Shown here one piece after another: positions 19,312-29,348 of a stretch of DNA of 64,000 bases. The DNA lies in contig NZ_GL882605.1 in NCBI RefSeq assembly GCF_000195635.1, forward strand, positions 41,061 through 105,060, read 5' to 3'. Under the pieces are notes generated by a model. That model saw only the letters and a program-made list of their open reading frames with translations. It made no database searches and was not told the DNA's origin. Source of the stretch: Bacteroides fluxus YIT 12057. GTDB lineage: Bacteria; Bacteroidota; Bacteroidia; Bacteroidales; Bacteroidaceae. The position numbers and the translations under genes were made by a program. The first letter of the stretch is position 1, and each line of letters begins with the position of its first letter.

Positions 19312-20871
19312 ATGATGAGAACGAAATTTTTATTGGGCTATGGCCTGGGAGGTTCATTGCTGATGGCGGGATGTACCGGTGCGGGCAAGGCTGCAGATGC
19401 GGTAAAGCCGCGGCAACCGAATGTTATTTTTATTGTGGCCGACGATTTGGGGTATGGTGACATGAGTTGCTATGGTGCGAAATCAATAGCTACCCCACAT
19501 GTGGATAGTCTGGCGGCAAGTGGCTTGCGTTTTACGGATGCCCACTCGGTGGCTGCTACCAGCACTCCGTCGCGCTATTCTCTTTTTACGGGACAGTATA
19601 GTTGGCGGCGCAGTGATACGGGGATTGCTACGGGAGATGCCGGTATGGTCATTCGCCCCGAGCAGCAGACTGTTGCCGATGTGTTTAAGTCGGCGGGATA
19701 TACCACCGGAGCCATTGGAAAGTGGCATCTCGGAATGGGTGACAAAGCCGGTACGCAGGACTGGAATGGGGTCGTCACTCCTGGCCCCCGGGATCTTGGA
19801 TTCGATTATTCTTACCTGATGGCTGCTACCGGTGATCGTGTTCCTTGTGTGTGGATTGAGAATCAGCGGGTAGCCAATTATGATGCGGACGCTCCTATTT
19901 ATGTCAGCTATAAGGAGCCTTTCGCCGGCGAGCCTCTCGGAAAAGATCATCCGGAACTGCTCACCAAACTGAAACCGTATCCCAATCACGGGCATAATCA
20001 GGCCATTGTGAATGGGATATCCCGCATCGGCTATATGAAAGGAGGAGGCAAGGCATTGTGGCAGGATGAAAATATTGCCGATACTATTGCCGCCAAAGCC
20101 GTACGGTTTATAGAAAACCATAAAGATACCACTTTCTTTCTTTATGTAGGCACGAATGATATTCATGTACCTCGTTACCCGCACGCTCGTTTTGCAGGGA
20201 AAAGTGGCATGGGATATCGTGGGGACGCGATCTTGCAGTTCGACTGGACTGTGGGGGAAATCATGAAGGCTTTGAAGAAGCAAGGAATTGTAGAGAATAC
20301 GATGATTGTGCTGACCAGTGATAACGGGCCGGTGGTGAATGACGGTTATCAAGACCAGGCGATAGAACTGTTGGGTGACCATCGGCCTTGGGGGGAGTTG
20401 CGTGGCGGCAAATACAGCATTTTCGAGGCCGGAACACGCGTACCTTTCATTGTTAGTTGGCCGGCAAAAGTCATTCCGGGAGTTTCGGACGCTTTGGTTT
20501 CGCATATTGACCTGTTCGCTTCCATGGCAGAACTGGCCGGGGGGCAGGCGGTGGATACTGCGGCTGTGGATAGCCGCAACCAATTGCCGGCATTGCTGGG
20601 AGAAGATAAAGAAGGAAGGGATTATGTCGTGGAAGTGGCACAGACATTATCTGTATCGGATGGTGAATGGAAATATATTTCTCCTAGCAACCGTGCGTCC
20701 TATAGTGCACTTACCCGCACGGAAACAGGATGCTCGGAAGAGGAGCAGCTGTATAACCTGCGTGAAGACATCGGCGAAAAAAGAAATCTGGCGGCGGAGC
20801 ATCCCGAAATCGTGGAAGCGATGAGGGAACTGTTGGAGCAGGAAAAAGCGAAAGGCTTCCCGGGAAAATAG
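19312..20871 (+). CDS. S1-family sulfatase, lipoprotein
   Basis: A 519-residue sulfatase with a lipoprotein signal peptide (lipobox LMAGC, Cys21), so it is membrane-anchored, probably at the cell surface or periplasmic face. Catalytic features: Asp44-Asp45 in VADDLGYGD, Ser84-T-P-S-R as formylglycine site, IGKWHLGMGD, TSDNGPVV and FEAGTRVPFIVSWP. It follows the first sulfatase by 18 bp. The two differ clearly in sequence and probably act on different sulfate positions of the same substrate. The next gene has its own promoter 47 bp downstream of the stop. Confidence 0.94.
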   Translation: MMRTKFLLGYGLGGSLLMAGCTGAGKAADAVKPRQPNVIFIVADDLGYGDMSCYGAKSIATPHVDSLAASGLRFTDAHSVAATSTPSRYSLFTGQYSWRRSDTGIATGDAGMVIRPEQQTVADVFKSAGYTTGAIGKWHLGMGDKAGTQDWNGVVTPGPRDLGFDYSYLMAATGDRVPCVWIENQRVANYDADAPIYVSYKEPFAGEPLGKDHPELLTKLKPYPNHGHNQAIVNGISRIGYMKGGGKALWQDENIADTIAAKAVRFIENHKDTTFFLYVGTNDIHVPRYPHARFAGKSGMGYRGDAILQFDWTVGEIMKALKKQGIVENTMIVLTSDNGPVVNDGYQDQAIELLGDHRPWGELRGGKYSIFEAGTRVPFIVSWPAKVIPGVSDALVSHIDLFASMAELAGGQAVDTAAVDSRNQLPALLGEDKEGRDYVVEVAQTLSVSDGEWKYISPSNRASYSALTRTETGCSEEEQLYNLREDIGEKRNLAAEHPEIVEAMRELLEQEKAKGFPGK

Positions 20872-20918
20872 ACTCCCTTGCGTCCGATGCCCCTGTATGC
20901 TTGAGTGTGTTGCCCGGC

Positions 20919-21014
20919 AAATGTTAAATGTACGGAAGAAACATTTGCCGGAACGGATAGCAAACCATTGTGAACTGATAACACAGCTCGGTTTTTTATT
21001 CCTTCGTAGTTTTG
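20919..21014 (+). promoter_or_regulatory. Activated promoter B, before the sulfatase-M60 fusion
   Basis: The same AAATGTTAAATGTACG box as in promoter A is at 20919-20934, and a -7 box TAGTTTTG is at 21007-21014, again exactly 88 bp later. ATTG (20967) and GATAACA (20977) are at the same offsets of 48 and 58 bp. Between these words the two regions differ, so this is a conserved regulatory layout and not a simple recent duplication. The ATG at 21039 follows 24 bp after the -7 box. Confidence 0.72.
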
Positions 21015-21038
21015 TGTCCAGGAATAAAGAACCAAATA

Positions 21039-24000
21039 ATGAGTAATATGAATGTAAACCTTTTATCTTTTCTTTCTTGCTCTTTATGGAGTGGAGCGGT
21101 GGCGCAGGCTGCACCTGCAGAAAAAGAACAGCACAAACCTGTCAACATCCTGTTTTGTATAGCAGATGATGCAGGGCATATGGGGGCTTATGGCACTTCG
21201 TGGGTAAATACTCCGGCTTTTGACCGGGTGGCTCGTGAGGGAGTGCTTTTTGAAAATGCTTATACATGTAATGCGAAGTCTGCCCCGTCACGGGCAGCCT
21301 TCATTACCGGACGCAACTCCTGGCAGTTGAAAGAAGCCTGTAACCACTGGCCTACTTTCCCTTCGGAATTCAAGTCCTACCCTGAGGCTTTGGCTGAAAA
21401 TGGATATTATGTGGGTTGTACCGGTAAGGGCTGGGGGCCTGGGGTTGCCAATGATGCACAAGGGAAGAAGCGGGATATAACCGGAAAGCCGTGGAACGAA
21501 AAAAAACTGGTTCCTCCTACCGGCAATATATCGAATGTGGATTATGCGGCGAATTTTCAGGAGTTCATGAAGGCACGGCCCAAAGACCGCCCGTTCTGTT
21601 TCTGGTATGGCTCGTTGGAACCGCATCGGGGATATGAGTATGGCTCTTCTATTCGTGCAGGGAAGAAGGTCGGACAGATTGATTCCGTTCCGAGCTATTG
21701 GCCGGATAATGAGATAGTCCGTACGGACATGCTGGATTATGCGCTGGAAATCGAGCATTTTGATACGCATCTGGGGCGTATTTTGAAAACATTGGAGGAA
21801 TCGGGGGAATTGGATAACACGATAGTGGTCGTCACTTCGGACCACGGTATGCCTTTCCCACGGTGCAAGGGGCAAGAGTACAACAATTCCAATCACATAC
21901 CGATGGCGGTAATGTGGAGAAATGGTATCGTGAAACCCGGGCGGAAGGCAGGTGAATATATCAGTTCGATTGATGTTGCGCCCACTTTGCTTGAGATAGC
22001 CGGATTGAGCCGGCAGAAATCCGGAATGCAGGCCATTACGGGAAGAAGTTTTATGGACATCCTGAAAAATAAAAAGACGGATATGGACCGTGACTTCGTG
22101 ATGCTTGGAAAAGAGCGCCACGATGTAGGGCGTCCGGACGACCGGGGTTATCCCATACGCGGACTGATTCGGGGGGATTTTCTCTACTTGAAAAACTTTG
22201 AAACCGAACGTTGGCCGGCCGGGAATCCCGAGACCGGGTATATGAATGTGGATGGAGGGCCTACGAAAACAGAAATCCTGAAGGCGCGACGTAATTCGAA
22301 AACGGCTCATTATTGGCAACTCTCATTCGGAAAACGTGCCGCGGAAGAGCTTTATAATATAAAGAAAGACCCGAACTGTATGGTTGACTTGTCCGGGAAT
22401 CCGGAGTATGAAGCTTTGATGCGGAAGATGGAAAAAGAAATGACTGCAAGACTGGTAGAGCAGGAGGATCCGCGCATGTTCGGCCGGGGAGAGGTATTTG
22501 ACCGTTATCCGGACATGAGTGTTGCATATCAGTTCTGGAATCGTACGAAAGCGGGAGAAAAAGTCCCTTCCGGCTGGATTGGGGATACTGATTTTGAGCC
22601 CGGTGCAAGTGGACTGAATGTAAATTGGGAAGGTACTTATGAGGCGGAGTTTCGTGTACAGGAGTTTGAACAGTACCAACATCCGGATGTCATGGCGAAA
22701 GTAAACAAAACGAATGGGTATAGCTTGTTGGATAACGCGACTGGGATAGTTGCCCGTAAAGGTAAGGAACTGATGGTCAGAGTCGGTAAGATTGGAACCG
22801 ATACGCTTCGCATTAAAATCCAGAATTTGGATTGTCCGGACGGGGACGGTTACAAAACAGGTTCGTCTCATTACACGCTAAGGGAAGGGCTGAACCGGAT
22901 AATTCCGGAAAATGACGGATTGGTGTATGTGTTGTATCACACATTTGGAAAGGTGACCGGAAAAAAGGTGAAGATACATTTCCTTACCGGTGAAGTCAAT
23001 GGGTATTTTGATATAAGGAAGCATAAAGCTTCGCAGTGGCAGACCATGTTGAAGAACGCCACTTATAAATTCTTTGATGTTTTGGGCGAGAACATTCACC
23101 TTACTTTTCCGGTAGAGAGTTTCAGGCAATATACACCGGATGGCAAAGCGCTGATTGATGTTTTTGACCGCATTGTGGAATTGGAGCATGAGTTCATGGG
23201 GCTGGATAAATATAAGGACAGGCAATTCAAGAACCGCCAGTATTGTCATGTGGTGTATAAAGGATACATGTATGCCCCTAATTACCGTACTGCATACGGG
23301 ATTACGACGATGGAGAAGGTTTGCGACATCAACAAACTGACCGGGGTGGCACTTTGGGGACCGGCACACGAAATCGGCCATATCAATCAGATACGGCCGG
23401 GTGCCAAATGGCATGGCATGACAGAAGTCACGAATAATATTTATTGCCTGTATGTGCAAGATGCTTTTGGTATTGTAACGCGTGTACAAAAGGAGGTGGA
23501 ACGTCCGACGGGTACATTTGATGACTGTTGGTATGAGCGGTCCATGACGGAATATTTTACGTTGGGATTGGCTCATAATGAAAACCGGATAAATCATTGC
23601 AGGCTTGTGCCTTTCTGGCAGTTGTATCTTTATTGTTCAAAGGTTTTGGGCAACGGGGATTTCTATAAAGACTTATATGAAGCGATCAGAACCTCGCCCG
23701 ATCCGGCCACCTTCGGAGATTGCCAATTGGAGTTTGTGAAGAAAGCTTGTGCGGCTGCCAATCTGGATTTGACTCCGTTTTTTGAGAAATATGGTTTTCT
23801 GAAGCCTATAAAAATGGAAATAAACGATTATGGGAAGAAGATGTTCGAAGTTACCGGGGAAGGTATAAAGCAGGTTCGCAAAGATATAAAAGCAAGGAAA
23901 TATCCGAAGCTGAAGGTTCCTTTTTGGTATATTACGGACAATACGGTAGAATTGTTCAGAAACCCTCAACCGATAGAAAAAGGTATGGCAATATGTAAAG

Positions 24001-24254
24001 GAAATACTTTCACCATGAAAAACTGGAAAAATGTGGTGGCTTATGAGGTCTTCCGGAACGGTAAATTGGTCTTTGTAGCACCGTTGCAGCATTTCACGGT
24101 GGAGAATGTTGTGGTAGATGCAAAGACTAAAGTGTATGCGATTGCTTCTGATGGGAGTCGTGAGAAAGTTGAATTCCAATGGACTGAAGACTTGCAGCAA
24201 CTGGAAAACATGAAGAGGAGGGACTCTAAATTCAAGAATATGTATCATCGTTGA
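21039..24254 (+). CDS. Sulfatase fused to M60-like metalloprotease
   Basis: The frame opens at 21012, but that codon lies inside the -7 box; the ATG at 21039 gives a signal peptide ([20 protein letters not shown]) and 1071 residues. Residues about 35-470 are an S1 sulfatase: Asp43-Asp44, Ser81-[17 protein letters not shown] and a C-terminal subdomain, similar to heparan N-sulfatase-like members. A linker of mostly beta strands follows, then an M60/enhancin-like protease domain (about 630-960) with zinc motif His777-E-I-G-His781 and a Glu 14 residues later (WHGMTE), preceded by GVALWGP. M60 proteases cut O-glycosylated proteins, so the fusion could remove sulfate and cleave the mucin backbone. 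A frameshift artefact is unlikely since the linker is long and open. Confidence 0.92.
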   Translation: MSNMNVNLLSFLSCSLWSGAVAQAAPAEKEQHKPVNILFCIADDAGHMGAYGTSWVNTPAFDRVAREGVLFENAYTCNAKSAPSRAAFITGRNSWQLKEACNHWPTFPSEFKSYPEALAENGYYVGCTGKGWGPGVANDAQGKKRDITGKPWNEKKLVPPTGNISNVDYAANFQEFMKARPKDRPFCFWYGSLEPHRGYEYGSSIRAGKKVGQIDSVPSYWPDNEIVRTDMLDYALEIEHFDTHLGRILKTLEESGELDNTIVVVTSDHGMPFPRCKGQEYNNSNHIPMAVMWRNGIVKPGRKAGEYISSIDVAPTLLEIAGLSRQKSGMQAITGRSFMDILKNKKTDMDRDFVMLGKERHDVGRPDDRGYPIRGLIRGDFLYLKNFETERWPAGNPETGYMNVDGGPTKTEILKARRNSKTAHYWQLSFGKRAAEELYNIKKDPNCMVDLSGNPEYEALMRKMEKEMTARLVEQEDPRMFGRGEVFDRYPDMSVAYQFWNRTKAGEKVPSGWIGDTDFEPGASGLNVNWEGTYEAEFRVQEFEQYQHPDVMAKVNKTNGYSLLDNATGIVARKGKELMVRVGKIGTDTLRIKIQNLDCPDGDGYKTGSSHYTLREGLNRIIPENDGLVYVLYHTFGKVTGKKVKIHFLTGEVNGYFDIRKHKASQWQTMLKNATYKFFDVLGENIHLTFPVESFRQYTPDGKALIDVFDRIVELEHEFMGLDKYKDRQFKNRQYCHVVYKGYMYAPNYRTAYGITTMEKVCDINKLTGVALWGPAHEIGHINQIRPGAKWHGMTEVTNNIYCLYVQDAFGIVTRVQKEVERPTGTFDDCWYERSMTEYFTLGLAHNENRINHCRLVPFWQLYLYCSKVLGNGDFYKDLYEAIRTSPDPATFGDCQLEFVKKACAAANLDLTPFFEKYGFLKPIKMEINDYGKKMFEVTGEGIKQVRKDIKARKYPKLKVPFWYITDNTVELFRNPQPIEKGMAICKGNTFTMKNWKNVVAYEVFRNGKLVFVAPLQHFTVENVVVDAKTKVYAIASDGSREKVEFQWTEDLQQLENMKRRDSKFKNMYHR

Positions 24255-24283
24255 TGATTTAGGACTCTAAGTAGAGGGAAAAC

Positions 24284-24323
24284 GAAAGCAGGAGGAAAAT
24301 CATCCGGATTTTCTCCTGCTTTC
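24284..24323. terminator. Bidirectional terminator
   Basis: Inverted repeat 24284-24301 / 24307-24323 (17 bp paired, one bulged G) with T-rich ATTTTTATATTT after it on the plus strand. It separates the sulfatase-M60 gene from convergent uvrA. Confidence 0.8.
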
Positions 24324-24338
24324 ATTTTTATATTTCTG

Positions 24339-27116
24339 TTATTTGACGGCCAGTTTCTCTTTCAAGAATTGTCCCGTATAGCTTGCTGCACACTCGGCTA
24401 CCTCTTCGGGCGTACCGGTTGCGACAATATTCCCTCCTTTATCCCCGCCCTCGGGACCGAGGTCTATTACATAGTCTGCACATTTCACGACATCAAGGTT
24501 GTGTTCGATGATGACGATAGAATGTCCGCGGCGTATCAATGCATCGAATGCTTCGAGCAGCTTCTTGATATCGTGGAAATGCAATCCGGTAGTCGGCTCG
24601 TCAAAAATGAACAGGGTAGGGTCTGCTTTCTCCTGGCTGAGGTAATAGGCCAACTTCACGCGCTGGTTCTCACCGCCGGAAAGCGTAGAAGAGGATTGTC
24701 CCAGCTTGATGTATCCCAAACCTACATCCTGCAAAGGTTGCAGCTTTTTGACGATTTTCTTTTGTCCGTGTCCGGTGAAGAATTCAATGGCCTGGTTGAT
24801 GGTCATGTTCAATACGTCATAGATACTGATGTCATGGAACTTCACTTCCAGTGTATCGGCTTTGAAACGTTTGCCATGGCAGGATTCACATTCCAATACA
24901 AGGTCCGCCATAAATTGCATCTCTACGGTGATGGTGCCTTCACCCTTGCATTCCTCGCAGCGGCCCCCTTCATTGTTAAAGCTGAAATATCCGGCACTGT
25001 AGCCCATCTGCTTGGCAAGTGGCTGGTCTGCCCATAGCTTGCGGATCTCATCGTAAGCCTTTATGTAAGTCACAGGATTGCTGCGTGAGGACTTGCCGAT
25101 GGGGTTTTGGTCAACGAATTCTACATTCCGCAGATTTTGCAGGTCGCCGCCGATGGAGACGAACTCACCCGGGCGGTCACTGCATTCGTCCAGCTCACGT
25201 TTCAGGGCACGGTAGAAAATATCACGTACCAAGGTACTTTTGCCGGATCCGCTGACACCGGTCACCACGGTCATTACATTGAGAGGAAAGCGGACGTCTA
25301 TTCCTTTCAGATTGTTTTCGCGGGCGCCTTTTACTTCTATGTAGTTGTTCCAGGGGCGGCGATGCTCCGGTACCGGAATGGTCTCTTCGCCCAACAGGTA
25401 TCGTACGGTATAGCTGTGGCTGTTTTTTTGCAGGTCGTCCATGGCACCTTGGTAAACGACTTCTCCTCCCAGGCGTCCGGCCTTGGGACCTATATCGATG
25501 ATGTAGTCTGCCGCACGGATAATTTCTTCGTCGTGCTCCACCACAACCACCGTATTACCCAGTTGTTGCAGTTGGCGGAGCACATGGATTAGTTTGTCCG
25601 TATCGCGGCTATGCAGTCCGATACTGGGCTCGTCCAGAATATAGAGGCTTCCTACCAGACTGCTGCCCAATGAGGTGGCGAGGTTGATGCGCTGGCTTTC
25701 ACCACCGGAAAGCGAGTTGCTCAGCCGGTTCAGGGTGAGATAACCCAGACCGACGTCTAACAAGAACTGGATACGGCTGTTTATTTCCGTCAGGATGCGG
25801 CGGGCGATGTCGGCGTCATGTGGTTCCAACTGGAGATTGTCGAAGAAGAGTTTCAGTTCCGTGATGGGCAAATCTACCAGTTGGGAGATATTCCGTCCGC
25901 CTACCCGTACATAGCCGGCTTCAGGTTTCAGGCGTGTGCCGTGGCATTTGGGACAAAGCGTTTTTCCGCGGTAGCGTGCCAGCATGACCCGGTATTGTAT
26001 CTTGTACTGGTTCTCCTGCACCATTTTGAAGAAAGCATTGATGCCTTCAAAGTAAGGGGTGCCTTCCCATAACATGCGGCGTTGCTCATCAGTCAGTTCA
26101 TAGTAAGGGGCGAATATGGGGAAACCGGCTTTCTCTGCCCCGTGTATGACCATGTCCCGCCATTCGCCCATCTTCTCGCCTCTCCAGCATACCACTGCAC
26201 CGTCATAGACAGACAGAGACCGGTTGGGAATAACCAGATGTTCGTCGATGCCGATTACTCGTCCGAACCCTTCGCATTCGGGGCAGGCTCCGATGGGGGA
26301 GTTGAAAGAAAACATCTGGTCGTTAGGCTCTTCAAATGTAATGCCGTCTGCCTCAAATTTTGTGCTGAAGCGGTACAGGCAGGTACTGCCGTCGGCTTGG
26401 TAAAAGCGTAGCAGGCAGGCGCCGTCTCCCTCATACATTGCCGTTTCGGCTGAATCGGTCAGGCGGCTGACGGAATCTTTCTCTGAAGAAGCGGTCATGC
26501 GGTCTATCAGCAGGAAAACCGTATCTCCGGCTTCCGGCTTGTACTCATCGATACGTATCATTTTACCATTTACCTCCAGGCGGTTGAAACCTTGCTTCAG
26601 GTCAATTTCCAACTGCTGTTGCAGGGTGCGGTCTTCGCGTAGCAGGATGGGGGCCAATACGGTATATCTTGTCCCTTCCGGGTGTTCCAGCATGCATTTT
26701 ACAATGTCTTCTGTGGAATGTTTTTTCACTTCTTGTCCGCTGACGGGGCTGAAAGTCTTTCCTACACGGGCATAGAGCAGCCGGAGATATTCATATATTT
26801 CAGTGGAGGTACCGACGGTGGAACGGGGATTGCGGCTGCTGACCTTTTGCTCGATGGCAATGGCAGGTGGAATACCTTTGATGAAGTCACATTCCGGCTT
26901 GCTCATTCGCCCAAGGAACTGCCGGGCGTAACTGCTGAGGCTTTCTACGTAACGGCGCTGGCCTTCTGCGTAGAGAGTATCGAATGCAAGTGAGGATTTT
27001 CCGGAACCGGACAGTCCGGTGATGACAACTAGTTTATTACGGGGAATTTCTACGTCAATATTCTTCAGGTTGTTGACGCGGGCTCCTTTTATGATAATTG
27101 ATTTGTTTTCTGCCAT
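24339..27116 (-). CDS. uvrA: Excinuclease ABC subunit A
   Basis: The frame opens at 27233, but [20 protein letters not shown] at 27116 is the usual UvrA start, giving 925 residues. Both ABC modules are intact: Walker [10 protein letters not shown] near residue 34 and GVSGSGKST near residue 610, signatures LSGGESQRI and LSGGENQRV, Walker [11 protein letters not shown] and [10 protein letters not shown]. It damage-scans DNA with UvrB in nucleotide excision repair. The zinc finger in the second module (CEECKGEG ... CESCHGKRF) is complete, while the first finger near residue 250 keeps only its second CxxC pair. Bacteroides often carry two uvrA genes; which copy this is cannot be told here. Confidence 0.96.
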   Translation of the reverse strand: MAENKSIIIKGARVNNLKNIDVEIPRNKLVVITGLSGSGKSSLAFDTLYAEGQRRYVESLSSYARQFLGRMSKPECDFIKGIPPAIAIEQKVSSRNPRSTVGTSTEIYEYLRLLYARVGKTFSPVSGQEVKKHSTEDIVKCMLEHPEGTRYTVLAPILLREDRTLQQQLEIDLKQGFNRLEVNGKMIRIDEYKPEAGDTVFLLIDRMTASSEKDSVSRLTDSAETAMYEGDGACLLRFYQADGSTCLYRFSTKFEADGITFEEPNDQMFSFNSPIGACPECEGFGRVIGIDEHLVIPNRSLSVYDGAVVCWRGEKMGEWRDMVIHGAEKAGFPIFAPYYELTDEQRRMLWEGTPYFEGINAFFKMVQENQYKIQYRVMLARYRGKTLCPKCHGTRLKPEAGYVRVGGRNISQLVDLPITELKLFFDNLQLEPHDADIARRILTEINSRIQFLLDVGLGYLTLNRLSNSLSGGESQRINLATSLGSSLVGSLYILDEPSIGLHSRDTDKLIHVLRQLQQLGNTVVVVEHDEEIIRAADYIIDIGPKAGRLGGEVVYQGAMDDLQKNSHSYTVRYLLGEETIPVPEHRRPWNNYIEVKGARENNLKGIDVRFPLNVMTVVTGVSGSGKSTLVRDIFYRALKRELDECSDRPGEFVSIGGDLQNLRNVEFVDQNPIGKSSRSNPVTYIKAYDEIRKLWADQPLAKQMGYSAGYFSFNNEGGRCEECKGEGTITVEMQFMADLVLECESCHGKRFKADTLEVKFHDISIYDVLNMTINQAIEFFTGHGQKKIVKKLQPLQDVGLGYIKLGQSSSTLSGGENQRVKLAYYLSQEKADPTLFIFDEPTTGLHFHDIKKLLEAFDALIRRGHSIVIIEHNLDVVKCADYVIDLGPEGGDKGGNIVATGTPEEVAECAASYTGQFLKEKLAVK

Positions 27117-27146
27117 ATCAGGGTCACTTAAGCGATTTTGAGAATG

Positions 27147-27154
27147 CAAAGATA
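27147..27154 (-). promoter_or_regulatory. Candidate -7 box for uvrA
   Basis: TATCTTTG on the minus strand, 30 bp before the chosen uvrA start; its position supports the start at 27116, since a start at 27233 would lie upstream of it. No clear -33 TTTG. Confidence 0.5.
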
Positions 27155-27362
27155 ATGCAAACTGGGGAGCAGATAAAATGAAGTTCTCCATTTTTTTATG
27201 CCGGCGTGCAGCTTGTCTTTGCTTTTGAGGCAAAGATAGTTACAACTGTGAATTATTTCATCGGAAAGGTAAGGTTAAGATTTGTTATACTTTCAGATGA
27301 CAGCCAAGTTACTTTAGGTAAAAACATTAAATTCGCCTCAACTCTTAATTGATAATCCAGGC

Positions 27363-29309
27363 ATGATGAAGTATGATGTGAAATGGTTTCTTGTGGTGTT
27401 GATGTTAGGAACATGTCCCTTGGCATTGCAGGCCATTGACATCCGTGTCGAAATGGAGGCTTTGGCAGATAGCGCACGGAAAATCTTGGGGCGGAAACAG
27501 TTGCCTGTAGTAAATGCCCGATGGATGAAGCTGGCGCAGGAGCTGAATGATACGGCACAGATAAACGATGCTTACAACAACTTGACTTTGCATTATTATC
27601 AGCTGGGAAATATCGATACTTTAAAATCAGTGACTTACAAATACATGGACTGGTGTGTGGCATATAACCGGCCCAAGGACAGATATACGGCATGGCGCCA
27701 GTATATCCAGCGTATGACCGAGAAGGGGATGCAGGAGGAGGCTATGGCCGAAACTGACAAATTATATGAAGATGCCAAAAAGGGGAAAGACAGATACGGG
27801 CTGGCTTGTGCCGAGATGTGTATCGGTTACAATCATCGGGTGTTCGGAAACAATGTGGAGCTCTGTATAGAGTGCTATAACAACGCATTGGAACTTTTTG
27901 TGGAAGGTGAATATTACAGGGATGCGTACGTGGTGTTGCTCAATATCAGCCAGACCTATCTTTCACGCAGTGACTATGCAGAGGCCGAAGTTTATCTGGC
28001 AAAGCTGGCGCAGCTGGAAGAAAACATGAGGGAGGAGAATATAGAAACAGACGCTTCCTTGCATCTAAGGTTCTGTGAGTTCCGGGTAATCAGTTTGTTG
28101 GCAAGTAAAGGGAGAAAGGTTGCCGAACCTTATATGATGGAGACAGACCGGTTCTATAAGGAAAATCCGGAGAGTTCTACTCCTGAAGCCTGGTTTGGCT
28201 ACAAGATTATGTGTTGCCGTGCTCTCGGCGATTTGAAGGGGAATATCGCTTATGTGGATTCCCTCATGAACTATCAGCGTTCGCTGGGCATTTGTTATCC
28301 GTATAACTTTTACATGAAAGCCCAATTGCAGGAGCAATTGGGAGACTATCGCTCGGCCAGTGACAGTTATAGGACTTATGCCAGTGTAAGCGATTCTATG
28401 CGTACGGCAGAATTGGATGATAAGTTGAGCGAATATACCGCACAGTATGAAGTGGACCGGTTGAAAATGGAGAAGCTGGAGCTGAGTGGCAAATTGACTC
28501 GCGGGCGTTTGGTCATGGCTTTGATTGCGGGTGGAGTGGTTCTGCTCCTTTTGCTGATGATTACTTACCTGTATATCCGTACCCTTTCCATGAACCGTAA
28601 GCTGGAAGCTGCCCGTATGGCGGTACATAAGATGGGGGAGGTGAAGAGCTCTTTTATACGGCATATTACGCATGAGATTCGTACTCCATTGAATTCAATT
28701 GTCGGTTTTTCTACTTTGCTGGCCCGGGAAGAACCGGATGAGGAGGAGAAAAAAGAATATGCGGCCCAGGTGGAAAGTAATAACACTTACTTGTTGGGGC
28801 TGATGGAGAATATCCTGACCATTGCGGACATGGATTCACAAATGATTGACATGTCATGGGAACCGGTAAATGTAGATAACTGTTGTAAGGAATGTGTTGA
28901 TGAACTTCATTCTGCCCTAAAGCCGGGAGTGAGGCTGGAGTGTATCCCTTCGGGGATTTCTACTGTGTATGCAGCCCGTCCCTGGATGAAAATAGTGTTG
29001 ACGGCTTTGCTTGACAATGCCGTTAAGTTTACGGAGAGAGGATATATACGTGTTTCCTGCAAAGAAGACAAGTCCCGCCGGGTGGTATGTTTTGTGGTAG
29101 AAGATACAGGGATTGGGCTGAAACAGGAGGAAGCGGAACATATCTTTGAACGCTTTTACAAAGTGGATACTTTCACTAAAGGTTCGGGACTGGGACTTGC
29201 CATTGCCCATGAAATAATGGCAATGATAGGTGGGCGGGTTTATTGGGACTCCACTTATCAGGGTGGGTGCCGGTTTGTAATGGAATGGCCTGTACAGGAT
29301 AAACCTTGA
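27363..29309 (+). CDS. TPR-containing membrane histidine kinase without receiver domain
   Basis: A 648-residue protein with a signal peptide, a periplasmic all-helical sensor of TPR-like repeats (about residues 30-370), a transmembrane helix at about 380-402 (LVMALIAGGVVLLLLLMITY), HisKA with phospho-acceptor His437 (ITHEIRTPLNSIVGF) and an HATPase domain (VVEDTGIGL, GSGLGLAIAHEIMAM). It lacks the receiver and AraC domains of an HTCS, and no response regulator lies next to it, so its partner is elsewhere. The GHL10 hydrolase gene begins 39 bp downstream on the same strand. Confidence 0.92.
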   Translation: MMKYDVKWFLVVLMLGTCPLALQAIDIRVEMEALADSARKILGRKQLPVVNARWMKLAQELNDTAQINDAYNNLTLHYYQLGNIDTLKSVTYKYMDWCVAYNRPKDRYTAWRQYIQRMTEKGMQEEAMAETDKLYEDAKKGKDRYGLACAEMCIGYNHRVFGNNVELCIECYNNALELFVEGEYYRDAYVVLLNISQTYLSRSDYAEAEVYLAKLAQLEENMREENIETDASLHLRFCEFRVISLLASKGRKVAEPYMMETDRFYKENPESSTPEAWFGYKIMCCRALGDLKGNIAYVDSLMNYQRSLGICYPYNFYMKAQLQEQLGDYRSASDSYRTYASVSDSMRTAELDDKLSEYTAQYEVDRLKMEKLELSGKLTRGRLVMALIAGGVVLLLLLMITYLYIRTLSMNRKLEAARMAVHKMGEVKSSFIRHITHEIRTPLNSIVGFSTLLAREEPDEEEKKEYAAQVESNNTYLLGLMENILTIADMDSQMIDMSWEPVNVDNCCKECVDELHSALKPGVRLECIPSGISTVYAARPWMKIVLTALLDNAVKFTERGYIRVSCKEDKSRRVVCFVVEDTGIGLKQEEAEHIFERFYKVDTFTKGSGLGLAIAHEIMAMIGGRVYWDSTYQGGCRFVMEWPVQDKP

Positions 29310-29348
29310 GTATGAATAATTTTTTAGTATAAAAGCTATAGATAGAAA

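Noticed and set aside
19483..20583. Minus-strand frame of 366 codons
   Set aside because: It lies antisense to the second sulfatase and shows no recognisable domain or start context.
20872..21038. Duplication of a whole promoter region as the source of the twin boxes
   Set aside because: Outside the conserved words the two regions differ strongly in sequence, so a recent copy event does not explain the equal spacing.
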